A stretch of 64,000 nucleotides of DNA from Hyaloscypha bicolor E (lineage: Eukaryota > Ascomycota > Leotiomycetes > Helotiales > Hyaloscyphaceae): NCBI RefSeq assembly GCF_002865645.1, contig NW_020194667.1, forward strand, positions 1,073,070 through 1,137,069. Reading direction: 5' to 3'. The first letter of the stretch is position 1, and each line of letters begins with the position of its first letter. Position numbers and translations under genes: made by a program. The notes beneath the pieces are model-generated. The model did not search any database and had not been told where the DNA came from. It saw nothing but the letters and a program-made list of their open reading frames with translations. Of this stretch, positions 11,197-21,643 are shown piece after piece.

Positions 11197-14100
11197 GCCC
11201 GTGAATTACAGGCTAGCCTAGCTCAAAACTCACCAAGTAATCCAGATTACCTAATTATAGACTTAAGTCTAGGTATACTAAAAATGCAGCTAATTAATTT
11301 CTATAATATAATTCACCCAGAAAACCCTAATAGTATATTAACTATATTAAGAGAGGATATTTTACCTACTACTTTCTTTAATAGCTCTTTATTACTAGGC
11401 GATTTTAATATATATCATCCTTAATAGGATTCCCTAAGGCCTCAAAGCAGTCATATAATCCATTTAATTAGCTATATAGAGAGCTATTCTCTAAGGCTAT
11501 TAAATAAAATAGGGGAAGATACCTTTTATAGATCTAATATATCTACTTCTTCCGTATTAGACTTAAGTTTTGCTACTAGTGGAATAGTAACTAAGATCAA
11601 AGACTAGTAAGTACTACCAGACTTAGGTTCTAATTACTTTGGGGTACTATTTACTATTAGTAAGTCGACTTATAGCTCTAGTTCTAATCCAGTCAGATTT
11701 AATACTAGGAAAGCGGACTAGGCTAAATTTATAAGCTACCTTATTAGTAGCCTTAATAATATGCCCTTTCTACTTACTAGTATACCTGGAAACCATAAAC
11801 TAGACCTATTAGCTAAAGACTTTACTAATAGAATAGTAGATATGGCTAGTAATAGTATTCCAAAATCTACTATTAGTCCATATTCTAAACCCTGGTAGAA
11901 TGAGGACTTAAAGACTTTACGTAAATTAATACTATATTATAGCCATAAGTCTAAAGTCTCAGGGTATACTCTCTATAAATAAGAACTCCAAAATATAAAG
12001 AATACCTACTTTATTACTATTAAAGGCACTAAGCTAGCGCATTGGAATAAGTTCTTAGAGAATAAAGACTTCTAGTCAATTTTTAAAGCTATGAAATATA
12101 CTAAAGATACCTTATATAAACCGATTCCTAGTATCTTAAGTAGTAATAGTAGAAATAGTAGTAATAGTAGTAATAGTAATTTAAAGTCGACTTTCCAAGA
12201 GAAGTATAATATCTTTAGAGCTAAGCTTTTCCTACTACCCCCTAATACTGAGCCTATTAGCCTAATAAACTATAGGCCTAGTTTAAAGTAGAACTGGCCT
12301 ATTCTATCTAGAATAGAGCTAGAATAAGCATATATCTCTAAGATAAAGGAAAAAACCCCAGGACCAGACTTAGTTACTTAAGAGATTATAGTCCATACTT
12401 ATAGAACTACTCCAGACATTTTTTATAGGCTATATTCCTTATTTATTAATAAGGGGTACTACCCTAAAGTCTGGAAACAAGCTACTAGCTTTATTCTAAA
12501 GAAATCAGGAAAACCAAACTATTTCCTACCTAAAGCATATTGAGTTATTTCCTTACTTAATTACTTAGGAAAGGTTTCTGAGAGAATATTAGCTAAGAGA
12601 CTTAGTTATTTAGCCGAGACTAGTAACCTATTATACCCTTCCCAAATAGGAAATAGGCTATATAAGTCAGCTATTAATACTACTTTATTACTATAGAATA
12701 AAGTAGAGACTAATAAGTCCTATAAGCTAAAAACTACTACTTTCTTCCTAGATATTAAAGGTGCCTTTAATTACGTATTCAAGAATAGGCTATTATAGAT
12801 TATAATTAGTTTATTACTACCTACTAGCCTTATTCTCTAAGTATTATCGTTCCTAGATAACCGAGTATTAAGACTAGCTTTTAATAATAGTATAGAAGTA
12901 TTTAAGTCTATACTTACTAGTATTCTATAAGGGAGTCCTATATTACCTATACTATTCCTAATCTATATCCGAGATCTATTTAAATTAGTAAATATTAGTT
13001 TTAAGTTCTATTTAGACGATATAATTCTTACTACTACTTCTAATAGCCTTAAAAAGAATACTAAGACTTTAGAGCGGGAAGTAAAGGATATAGTTAATCT
13101 AGGGAATAAAAATGCTATTAGCTTTAATATAGATAAGACTAAGCTTATTTACTTCGATAATTCCAAGAATAAACCTAGCTTAAAACTACCTAATAGGGAA
13201 CTAGTTTCCCCTAGTAAAGTAGTTAAGTAGATAGAAATATATTTTAATAAGAATCTCAGATTTAAGGAATATATAGCTTATAGGACTTCTAAAGCAAAAC
13301 AAGCCTTTTATAGGATTTAGAGACTTACGAATATATTACGTAGTTTATCCCTATTTGTAATTAGATAGCTATATTTAGCCTATATTACTAGTATAATAGA
13401 CTATGGTTCCTTATTATGGTAGAAGACCGAAAATAAAGCTCAAATTCGGCCTTTATAAGCTATTTAGAACCTAGCTTTAAGGAAAACTTTAGGAGTATTT
13501 AAAACGGCTCCTATTATTCCTATAGAGGTCGAATTAGCTTTACTTCTACCTATTATAAGGCTAAACCATAGTCATTACCAATATACTTTCCGTATCCTTA
13601 AATTAAGTCTAAATTATCCTATTAGACTAGAGTTTGAGAAGTTCTTCTAAAGATCTAAGTAATTAGAATTAGTAGACTCTAATATAGACTCTATTTATAG
13701 TCTAAATATAGATCTAGTTCGAGATTATATGGCTAAAATGTCCCAAATTAAAATTATAGTCGATTCTATTAAGGAACTTATAGTCCCTAAGAACTTAGAG
13801 ACTATAAGACACTTTTACTTTATTCCCTGGAATAGAGAAGTACCTTATAAAATTACTATATTAAGATAGCCTAAGGAAGAGACTACTATATTATATAATC
13901 TCTATTTAAAGACTTTATATAATAATAGCTCTATATTATCTATATATATAGATGGATCTCAAACTCAAAAAGGAATCGGAATAGGCCTAGGACTCGTAGT
14001 CTATAGTTACGAAACTCCCTATATACCGGTTATAGCTAAATATAAAGAAAGCCAGAATATAGATACTAGTACTATAGTTTATAATAGAGAACTAGAAGGC

Positions 14101-14368
14101 GTTACTAGAGCTATTAAATACGCTAGTAGTAAAGCAAAGAGAGGAGAGCTTTATAATATCTATATAGATAACTAAGCTAGTTTACTAAGATTAAAAACTC
14201 CTTCTAATAAGCCGGGATAAAGTTAATAGATTAGAGCTATACTAGCCACTAAAGCCCTTATAGCTAAAGGAGCTAGTATAGAACTAATCTGGGTCCCAGG
14301 CTATATAGATATAATTAGGAACGAAGAAGCAGATATACTAGCTAAAATAGGTACTACTTCCCCTATAT
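11197..14368 (+). mobile_element. Tad1-like LINE B, left part (5'-truncated, inserted in LINE A)
   Basis: Plus-strand LINE that starts inside the AP-endonuclease domain and runs through RT and RNase H to 14368, where LINE C interrupts it. It resumes at 20340 and ends with poly(A) near 21198. The 13-bp sequence at 14356-14368 is the target duplicated by LINE C. RIP load is moderate; several long coding stretches survive. Confidence 0.88.
11197..14368 (+). pseudogene. LINE B ORF2 relic (endonuclease, RT, RNase H)
   Basis: Residual endonuclease is readable at 11200-11424 up to L-L-L-G-D-F-N-I-Y-H-P and a mutated W. A linker follows (open at 12091-12291, with an N/S-rich run near 12140-12180), then RT at about 12330-13500. 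The catalytic box is intact here: Y-L-D-D at 13009-13020, encoded tta-gac-gat. RNase H follows at about 13920-14330 with Y-I-D-G-S-Q, N-R-E-L-E-G-V and Y-I-D-N. The frame then breaks at the LINE C insertion and continues to a stop at 20981-20983. Stops of RIP type and the missing 5' end make it non-functional, although its RT motif is the best preserved of the set. Confidence 0.8.
14356..14368 (+). repeat. target-site duplication of LINE C, left copy
   Basis: acttcccctatat at 14356-14368 is repeated exactly at 20327-20339. LINE F carries the same host sequence once, uninterrupted, near 60960-60990 (reverse complement), which proves the site. Confidence 0.95.
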
Positions 14369-14396
14369 ATTTTTTTTTTTTTTCCTTTTAACGTGC

Positions 14397-14402
14397 TTTA
14401 TT
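14397..14402 (-). promoter_or_regulatory. LINE C polyadenylation signal AATAAA
   Basis: On the minus strand the 3' UTR ends ...ctaaactaataaagcacgt, then a short A/G-rich tract and poly(A). AATAAA lies about 14 bases before the A-rich end. The same arrangement is present at the 3' ends of the other LINE copies. Confidence 0.7.
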
Positions 14403-14593
14403 AGTTTAGAACTATATAGCACGGCTAGCTAAGCTAGCGTGAGTCTCAGTAGCTTATATGCAGGCCCAAATTCCAATATAGGTAGTAAATAGTTGGGGAC
14501 ATACCCCTGAAATAAAAACTTAAGGAAATAAAGAAAAAATAAGTATAAATCACAATTCCTCCCCTACTCCCTATTTCCCTTTTCCCTTTTTCC

Positions 14594-17500
14594 CTATTCC
14601 CCTTCTCCTATTTCCTCCCCTATTTCCTCCCCAATTTCCTCCCTTATTTCCACTTCTTCCACTTCTTCCACTTCTTCCAGTTCTTCCACTTCCACGCTTC
14701 GCTCAATATGCCATTTTCTTGTATATATACTAGTTTCTTTTAAGAATACTAGTATATTTAATATCCCAATTTCCGTGTATAATAGTAGTCGTAGATTAAA
14801 AGTACTAGCTTCTAAGCTCCCTTTAAATAGACTAAACAGTCTGAGTCGTTCCTCCCTATATAGCATGCAGTATAAAAGGAGGTGCTTTGCATTCTCAGTC
14901 TTTCCGCATTTGCATTTGTTATTAGATATTATATTTAGCCTATATAAATAGGACTTTAAATATCCGTGGCCTAGCTTTAGCTAGAAGAAGGCACTAGCTA
15001 GGGGCCTAAATGTTCCAGAAGATAGGTTTATCTTTCTGGATACCTTTCACGGATATATATTACTATATGCTTCTAGCTAGGTTTTTGGTTTAGTATAAGA
15101 TTCTAAAAGTAGTCTATACTCTAGTTTCTTAACTTTATTAATTTCAACCCCTAGGAAAGCAAAGGAGGTTTTCACTAATTCAGGTTCTAATATAAGAGAA
15201 GTAATGCCTAGCTTAGCTAGTTCGTCTACTTCTTCGTTCCCTATTATATCTATATGCCCTGGAACCCAGATTAGTTCTATATTAGCTCCTTTAGCTTTAA
15301 GGGCCTTAGTAGCTAGTATAGCTCTAATCTATTGACTTTGTCCTGGCTTATTAGAAGGAGTTTTTAATCTTAGTAAACCAGCTTAGTTATCTATAAAGAT
15401 ATTAAAAAGCTCCCCTCTCTTTACTTTACTACTAGCGTACTTAATAGCCCTAGTAACGCCTTCTAGTTCTCTATTATAGACTATAGCACTAGCTCCTATA
15501 TTCTGGCTTTCTCTATATTTAGCTATGACCGGAATATAAGAAGTTTCGTGACTATAAACTACGAGCCCTAGGCCTACTCCAAGTCCTTTTTTAGTTTGAG
15601 ATCCATCTATATATATAGATAGTATGGAGCTATTATTATATAAAGTCTTTAGATAGAAGTTATATAATATAGCAGTCTCTTCCTTTGGCTCTTTTAATAT
15701 AGTAATTTTATAAGGCACTTCTCTATCCCAAGGGGCAAAATAAAAGTGTCTTATAGTCTCTAGGTCTTTAGGGTCTATTAGATTACTAATAGAGTCTACT
15801 ATAGTTTCTACTTGAGACTTTTTGGCCATGCGATTTCGCTTTAGATCGGTATTTAGACTATAAATAGAGTCTATATCAGATTCTACTAGTTCTAAATTAC
15901 GGGATCTTTGGAAGGACTTCTCGAACTCTAGTCTAATAGGGTGTTTTAGACTTAGTTTAAGAATACGGAAGGCATATTGACGTCGACTATGGTTTAGCCT
16001 TATAATAGGTAGAACTAAAGCTAATTCGACCTCCATAGGAATAATAGGAGCAGTTTTGAATACTCCTAGGGTTTTCCTTAGGGCTAGGTTTTAAATCGCC
16101 TATAAAGGCCGAATTTGAGCTTTACTTTCAGTCTTCCACCATAGTATAGAACCATAGTCTATTACACTAGTAATACAGGCTAAATATAGCTGTCTAATTG
16201 CAAAAGGGGATAAGCCACGTGATATATTCGTAAGTCTCTATACCCTATAAAAGGCTTGTTTTGCTTTGGAAGCCCTATAGGCTATATGTTCCTTAAATCT
16301 GAGATTTTCATTGAAATAGATCCCTAGCCATTTGACTACTTTACTAGGGGAAACTAGTTCCCTATTAGGTAGTTTTAGACTAGGCTTATTTTTGGAATTA
16401 TCAAAATAAATAAGCTCTGTTTTATCTATATTAAAGCTAATAGCATTCTTTTTCCCTAAATCGACTATATCCTTTACTTCTCTTTCTAGAGTCTTAATAT
16501 TTTTCTTTAGACTTTTAGAAGTAGTAGTAAGGGATATATTATCTAAATAGGATCTGAATTTAATATTTGCTAACTTAAATAAGTCTCGGATATAGATAAG
16601 GAATAGTATAGGGAATATAGGGCTACCTTGTGGAATACTAGTAAGTATAGACCTAAATACTTCGATACTATTATCAAAAGCTAGTCGTAATACTCGGTTG
16701 TCTAGGAATAATAATACCTATAGAATAAGGCTAGTAGGTAATAATAAACTAATCATAATCTGTAATAGCCTATTCTTGAACACGTGATCGAAGGCGCCTT
16801 TGATATCTAGGAAGAGAGTGCTAGTTTTCAGCTTATAGGACTTATTTAATTCTACTTCATTTTATAATAGTAAAGCAGTATTAATAGCTAACTTGTGGAG
16901 CCTACCTCCTATTTGGGAGTGGTGCAGTAGGTCACTAGTCTCGGCTAAATAGCTAAGTCGCCTAGCTAGTATTCTCTCAGAAACCTTCCCTAAGTAATTA
17001 AGTAGGGAAATAACTCGATATGCTTTAGATAGGGAATAGTTTGGTTTCCCTAATTTCTTTAGAATAAAGCTAGTAGCTTGTTTCCAGACTTTAGGGTAGT
17101 ATCCCTTATTAATAAATAAGGAATATAGCCTATAAAAGATATCTAGAGAAGCTCTATAAGCATGGACTATAATCTCTTGAGTAACTAAGTCTAGTCCAGG
17201 GGTTTTCCCCTTTACCTTAGAAGTACAGGCTTGTTCTAGCTCTATTTTAGACAAAATAGGCCAGTCCCACTTTGAGCTAGACCTATAGTTTATTAAACTA
17301 GTAGGCTCAGCAATAGGGGGTAGTGGGAAAAGCCCAGTTCTAAAGATATTATACTTCTCTTAGAAAGTCAATTTTAGCTCATTTGAACTATTATCTAAGA
17401 TACTAGGAATAGGTTAATATATAGTATCTTTAGTATATTTTATAGCTTTAAAAATCGACTGGGGGTCTTCATTCTCTAAGAACTTATTCCAGTGCGCTAG

Positions 17501-18565
17501 CTTAGTGCTCTTAATAGCATTAAAACAGGTGTTTTTTACATTTTGGAGTTCTTATTTATAGAGAGTATACCCTAAAGCTTTAGACTTACGGCTATAGTAT
17601 AGCATTAATTTACATAAGGTCTTTAAGTCCTCATTCCACCAGGGTTTAGAATACGGACTAGTAGTAGATTTTGGAATACTATTACTAGCTGCTTCTACTA
17701 TTCTATTAGTAAAGTCTTCTGCTAATAGGTCTAGTTCCTGGGTTCCAGGTATACTAGTAAGTAGAAAGGGCATATTCTCAAGGCTATTAGTGAGATAGCT
17801 TATAAATTTAGCCCAGTCCGCTTTTTTAGTATTAAATCTGACTGGATTAGAACTAGAGCTATAAGTCGACTTACTAATAGTAAATAGAACCCCGAAGTAA
17901 TTAGAACCTAAGTCTAGTAGTACTTGCCAGTCTTTAATCTTAGTTACTATTCCACTAGTAGTAAAACTTAAGTCTAATACGGAAGGAATAGACATATTAG
18001 GTCTATAGAAAATACCTTCCCCTAGTTTATTTAATAGCCTTAGAGAATGGTTCTCTATATAGCTAATTAAATGAACTATATGACTACTTTGAGGTTTAAG
18101 GGGATCCCACCAAGGATAATGTGTATTAAAATCACCTAGTAATAGAGAGCTATTATAGAGAGTAATAGGTAAGATATTCTCTCTTAATATAGTCAATATA
18201 CTATTAGGGTCTTCTGAGTGAATTGCATTATAGAAATTAATTAGCTGCATTTTTAGTACACCTAGACTTAAGTCTATAATTAAGTAATTAGGATTACTTG
18301 GTGAGTTTGAGGCTAGACTAGCTTGCAGTTCGCAAGCTATATAAAATAGGGTTCTAGGCCTCAGGGTACCGTAATTCGGGAGTATTTGGAAATAGCTAAA
18401 ATATATAATAGAATAATATTCCCGATTATTATTCCCTGCTATTACCCAAGGCTCCTGGATTACTAGGACTTTAATATCCAGTTCTATAGCTATTTGCAAG
18501 ACGTTTTTAGTAGTAAAGCTATTGCGATTTACATTAACTTATAGTACTTTGACATAGCTACTTAT
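14594..18565 (-). pseudogene. LINE C ORF2: AP-endonuclease, reverse transcriptase, RNase H
   Basis: From the position matching the ORF2 start (18563-18565, now ATA) to the stop at 14594-14596 is 3,972 bases, a whole number of codons, and the open segments I checked share one frame, so no net frameshift is seen. Domains in order: AP-endonuclease at about 18499-17640 (Q-E-P-W near 18446-18460; G-D-F-N-T-H-Y-P-W-W at about 18135-18108); RT at about 17254-16100 with Y-L-D-N at 16538-16549; RNase H at about 15700-15220 (Y-I-D-G-S-Q, N-R-E-L-E-G-V, F-I-D-N, then G-N-E-E-V-D-E-L-A); a C-x-C...H...C segment at about 14925-14867; and an acidic tail. Stops such as those at 17552, 16862 and just after F-I-D-N at 15380-15382 are CAA/CAG-to-TAA/TAG changes. 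The lost start, the stops and the altered RT box inactivate it. Confidence 0.9.
14597..14700 (-). repeat. C-terminal repeat tract, LINE C
   Basis: About four 12-bp units (E-E-I-G) followed by a second, shorter E-V-E-type repeat (tcttccact units). This is the shortest E-E-I-G tract of the set and differs from the long tracts in LINEs B, E and F. Confidence 0.7.
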
Positions 18566-20192
18566 TAATAGTAATAGTAGGAATTATGGTAGTAGTAGCT
18601 TTTTTAATTACTAAGTAAACCTCACATAGCTTGGAACTAGCTGAGTAGGCAGTGCTTAAGTAATTAGAGCATTTAGTAGTCACATAGGGGCATTTTTTAC
18701 CCTTCTTCTTACAGATAGAGCAAAAATGGTTCTCAGTCACGTGACCCTCACTATATAGTAAGCACTTAGGTTCCTTTTTACAAATAGAATCTAAGTGCCC
18801 GTACCCTATACACCTAGTGCACTATATAGTACTAGAAATAGTATGGTATTTTACTATTTTAGCAGAGATCCCGGCTATAAGGAGTCTATTTTTAATAGCT
18901 CTATTAGCTTGAATCTCGGTAGGGAATACTACTACTACTAAACCGGCTCGCTAGAGGCCTGAGTCTCTTTTCTCCTTAGAAGTAGCCTAATAGGACTGGC
19001 TAATAAGCTCTAGTCCCTTATTAAAGGTCTTGATTTCTTCTAGGACTAAGTCCATTCCTTCGGGTATATTAAACTCACGAATAGGTAGACTATAGATAAT
19101 AACTTTATACCAAGGTTCTCCTTTTTATATGCTTATAACTAAGGGAAGCACTTCCTTTATAATAGCTTGATTTTGAACCAGAAAGTCAGAGTTGAATTCG
19201 GGAGTAGTATTAACTATAATATTATCCTTCGAGGAAAGAGAAACCATAGAGATTACTAGTCCCTTAATTCCCTTAGAGCAGAAAGCAGTATTAAGCAAAT
19301 TACGAGTTGAAATAGGAGAGAACGAGCTAGCCTGCTTTATATGAGCTAGTAGGAAAGTGCATTTCCTAGAGAGGGCTATAGATCTGGTATTATAAGCACC
19401 AGAACCACTAGTGTCACGTGCACTGGGTGGTTTATTAGTGCCACGAGCACTACTGCCACTAGTAAGTATACTAGGGCCTTTTCCTCCCTGATTTTTAGAC
19501 TTAGTATATAATACTAAAGTCTAGTCCTTTTCCGAGTATAATTCCGAGTATGTTTATGGTTCTTGAGTAGCGATTTTAGCCCAAGTAGGCTTTTCGGAGG
19601 TAGTTTTAGCTTGAGTAGCTAGCTTGGCTTGAGTTCTTGACTAAATTTCGATCCGTTTAGTGGCATTTTCGAGGTTCGCTATCTGTAAAGCTAGTAAAGT
19701 ACTAGTATGGCGGATACGGCCGAATTCTGTGTATTCCCTGAAGATTTCTACTAAATCTAGTAGTCGAGATTACTAGTCATGTAACGGGGTAATAGTAATG
19801 GCTTTGACTATTAAGTCCCGGGCTTGACGAATTAGTAATTTAGCTTTATTCGAAGCTTGATTTTGGTATTAGTAGTAGTTTCCGTGGTTTTGGTATTCCT
19901 TATTAATATTGCTATTAATATCGCTCGCACTAGGGCCACGCTTTAGCCCGTTCTGGAGGCGGCTCAGTCGAGCCGCACTAGCTAAATTAGGCTAAGAAAA
20001 AGGGGCTGCGAGTTCGTCTGAAGAGATGGGATTTATAGCTAAATCGAATGCGAATTGAGCTCCCTGGCTAAACCGGGCTAGTAGGGAGCTAGTGGGTAGC
20101 TCTAGTTCCTCGCTAGGGCCCTCTGGAAGCTCTCCGAGCTCTTGAAAGTTAATGGGAGGGGGGCTGGAGCCCGGGGGGTCAGGGGGGGCCAT
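18558..20192 (-). pseudogene. LINE C ORF1: Gag-like zinc-knuckle protein
   Basis: ATG at 20190-20192 (M-A-P-P-D-P-P-G-S) to a stop at 18558-18560: 1,635 bases, 544 codons without net frameshift. Such ORF1 proteins bind element RNA and form the ribonucleoprotein. The N-terminal part is Pro/Glu-rich, the middle is Ser/Thr-rich with a K-T-rich region, and the C-terminus carries zinc knuckles. A clear CCHC knuckle, C-T-R-C-I-G-Y-G-H-L-D-S-I-C, is encoded at about 18833-18780. A second Cys/His cluster at 18740-18660 contains C-S-I-C-K-K-K-G-K-K-C. Several internal TAA/TAG codons of RIP type break the frame, for example the one ending the first open segment at 19992-19994. Confidence 0.85.
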
Positions 20193-20326
20193 TTAGCCTG
20201 TTCTAGCTCTACTTATAGTAGGTTCTAGAGCCTGGGGCCAAAGGGCTGAGGTGTATTGAGTGAGTTCTAAAGGTGGGTGAAGTGTGGGTGTGAAAGTAAG
20301 GGGGGTAGAAAACCAGAAAAAAGTTG
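20193..20326 (-). other. LINE C 5' untranslated region
   Basis: A 134-base leader between the element 5' terminus and the ORF1 ATG, relatively GC-rich and conserved in LINE A (23270-23406) and LINE E (57351-57485). A Tad-like element should carry an internal promoter here, but no specific element can be named from sequence alone. Confidence 0.6.
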
Positions 20327-20339
20327 ACTTCCCCTATAT
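20327..20339 (+). repeat. target-site duplication of LINE C, right copy
   Basis: Exact second copy of the 13 bases at 14356-14368, immediately after the LINE C 5' terminus; LINE B sequence continues from 20340. Confidence 0.95.
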
Positions 20340-21205
20340 TAGGTAATCCCGAATTAGTAAAAACCTCCTTTGCTTTCCTAGGGGTCCAAATCAATAAAGT
20401 TAAGAAACAAGAGTATAGACTACTTTTAGAATCTTATACTAAACCGAAAACCTAGCTAGAATTATATAGTAATATATATCCGTAGAAAGTATCCAAGAAA
20501 ATACAGCTACCTTTAGGAACTTTAAGGCTACTAGCTAGTGCCTTCTTCTAATTAAAGCTAGGCCACGGATATATAAAGTCCTATTTATATAGGCTAAAAA
20601 TAGCGTCTAATAATAAATGCAAATATAGGAAGACTAAGAATACAAAGCACCTCCTTTTATATTGCGAGCTATATAAGGAGGAACGAATTAGACTATTTAG
20701 TCTATTTAAGGGTAGCTTGGAGGCTAGTGCTTTTAACCTACGAGTTCTATTATATATAGAGATTAGTATACCGAATATACTAGTATTCTTAAAAGAGACT
20801 AGTATATATATAAGAAAATGGCATATGGACCAAAGCGTGAAAGTAGAAGAAGTGGAAATAGGGGTAGAAATAGGGGAGGAAATAGGGGAGGAAATAGGAG
20901 AGGAAATAGGGGAGGAAATAGGGGAGGAAATAGGGGAGGAAATAGGGGAGGAAATAGGAGTAGAAATAGGGGAGAGGGAATAGGGGAAAAGGGGAATAGA
21001 GAATAGGAGAGGATTTGCGATTTATACTCATTTTCTTTATTTCCTTAAGTTTTTATTCTAGGGATACGTCCCTAACTATTTATTACACCTATATTGGATT
21101 TTGGGCCTATATATTAGCTACTGAGATATATACTAGCTAGCTAGCCATACTATATAGTTCTAAACTAATAAAGTATATTAAAAGGAAAAAAAATTATATA
21201 TATAA
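20340..21205 (+). mobile_element. Tad1-like LINE B, right part (3' end)
   Basis: Continuation of LINE B after LINE C: the end of RNase H, the Cys/His segment (about 20620-20680), the open C-terminal tail at 20717-20983, 3' UTR, AATAAA near 21167 and a short poly(A)/(TA)n end at about 21185-21205. The 9-bp target duplication with LINE A follows at 21206-21214. Overlapping open frames on both strands at 20789-21031 are artefacts of the 12-bp repeat and are not listed as genes. Confidence 0.88.
20857..20975 (+). repeat. 12-bp tandem repeat tract, LINE B
   Basis: About ten units of ggggaggaaata encoding I-G-E-E in the ORF2 frame. The unit length is a multiple of three and contains no stop in several frames, so frames on both strands stay open across it. 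Confidence 0.8.
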
Positions 21206-21635
21206 AAAATTACCTAGTAATAGAGAGCTATTATAGAGAGTAGTAGGTAAGATATTCTCTCTTAATATAGTTAATATACTATTAGGGTCTTCTGGATAAA
21301 TTATATTATAGAAATTAATTAGCTATATTTTTAGTATACCTAAACTTAAGTCTATAATTAAGTAATTAGGATTACTTAGTGAGTTTGAGGCTAGACTAGC
21401 TTATAGTTTATAAGCTATATAAAATAGGGTTCTAGGCCTCAGGGTACTATAATTCGGGAGTATTTGAAAATAGCTAGAATATATAATAGAATAATATTCT
21501 CGATTATTATTCCCTACTATTACCCAAGGCTCCTGAATTACTAGGACTTTAATATCTAGTTCTATAGCTATTTACAAGACGTTTTTAGTAATAGAGCTAT
21601 TATAATTCATATTAACTTATAGTACTTTAATATAG

Positions 21636-21643
21636 CTACTCAT
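21636..21643 (-). promoter_or_regulatory. ORF1 stop / ORF2 start overlap (ATGAGTAG), LINE A
   Basis: On the minus strand ORF1 ends ...aat-gag-TAG and ORF2 begins ATG-AGT-AGC, so the two frames overlap by eight bases. LINE E has the identical overlap at 55722-55729. In LINE C the ATG became ATA. This layout fits coupled termination-reinitiation of ORF2 translation, known for some non-LTR elements; here it is inferred from layout only. Confidence 0.7.

Larger units (their letters stand above)
14369..20326 (-). mobile_element. Tad1-like LINE C, full length, youngest insertion
   Basis: A complete 5.96 kb minus-strand LINE bounded by a perfect 13-bp target-site duplication: oligo-T (the poly(A) tail) at 14370-14383 and the 5' terminus ...gaaaaaagttg at 20326. 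It contains a short 5' UTR, ORF1, an overlapping ORF2 and a 3' UTR. It sits inside LINE B, which sits inside LINE A, so it is the last of the three to arrive. Consistent with that, it keeps the most CA/TG dinucleotides and the longest open stretches. It is the best reference copy for the family in this window. Confidence 0.95.

Noticed and set aside
15383..16036. RNase H-containing open frames as independent host genes (also 5009-5389 and 61106-61603)
   Set aside because: Each is a stop-bounded piece of a LINE ORF2, in frame with flanking domains and repeated in every LINE copy.
20209..20394. Minus-strand open frame across the LINE C 5' end
   Set aside because: It spans the junction between LINE C, its target duplication and LINE B, so it is a chance frame across an insertion border.
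20789..21031. Open frames of 60-90 codons on both strands over the LINE 12-bp repeat (also 60224-60514 and 60249-60485)
   Set aside because: The repeat unit is a multiple of three with no stop in several frames. Only the E-E-I-G frame continues from RNase H, so the others are by-products.
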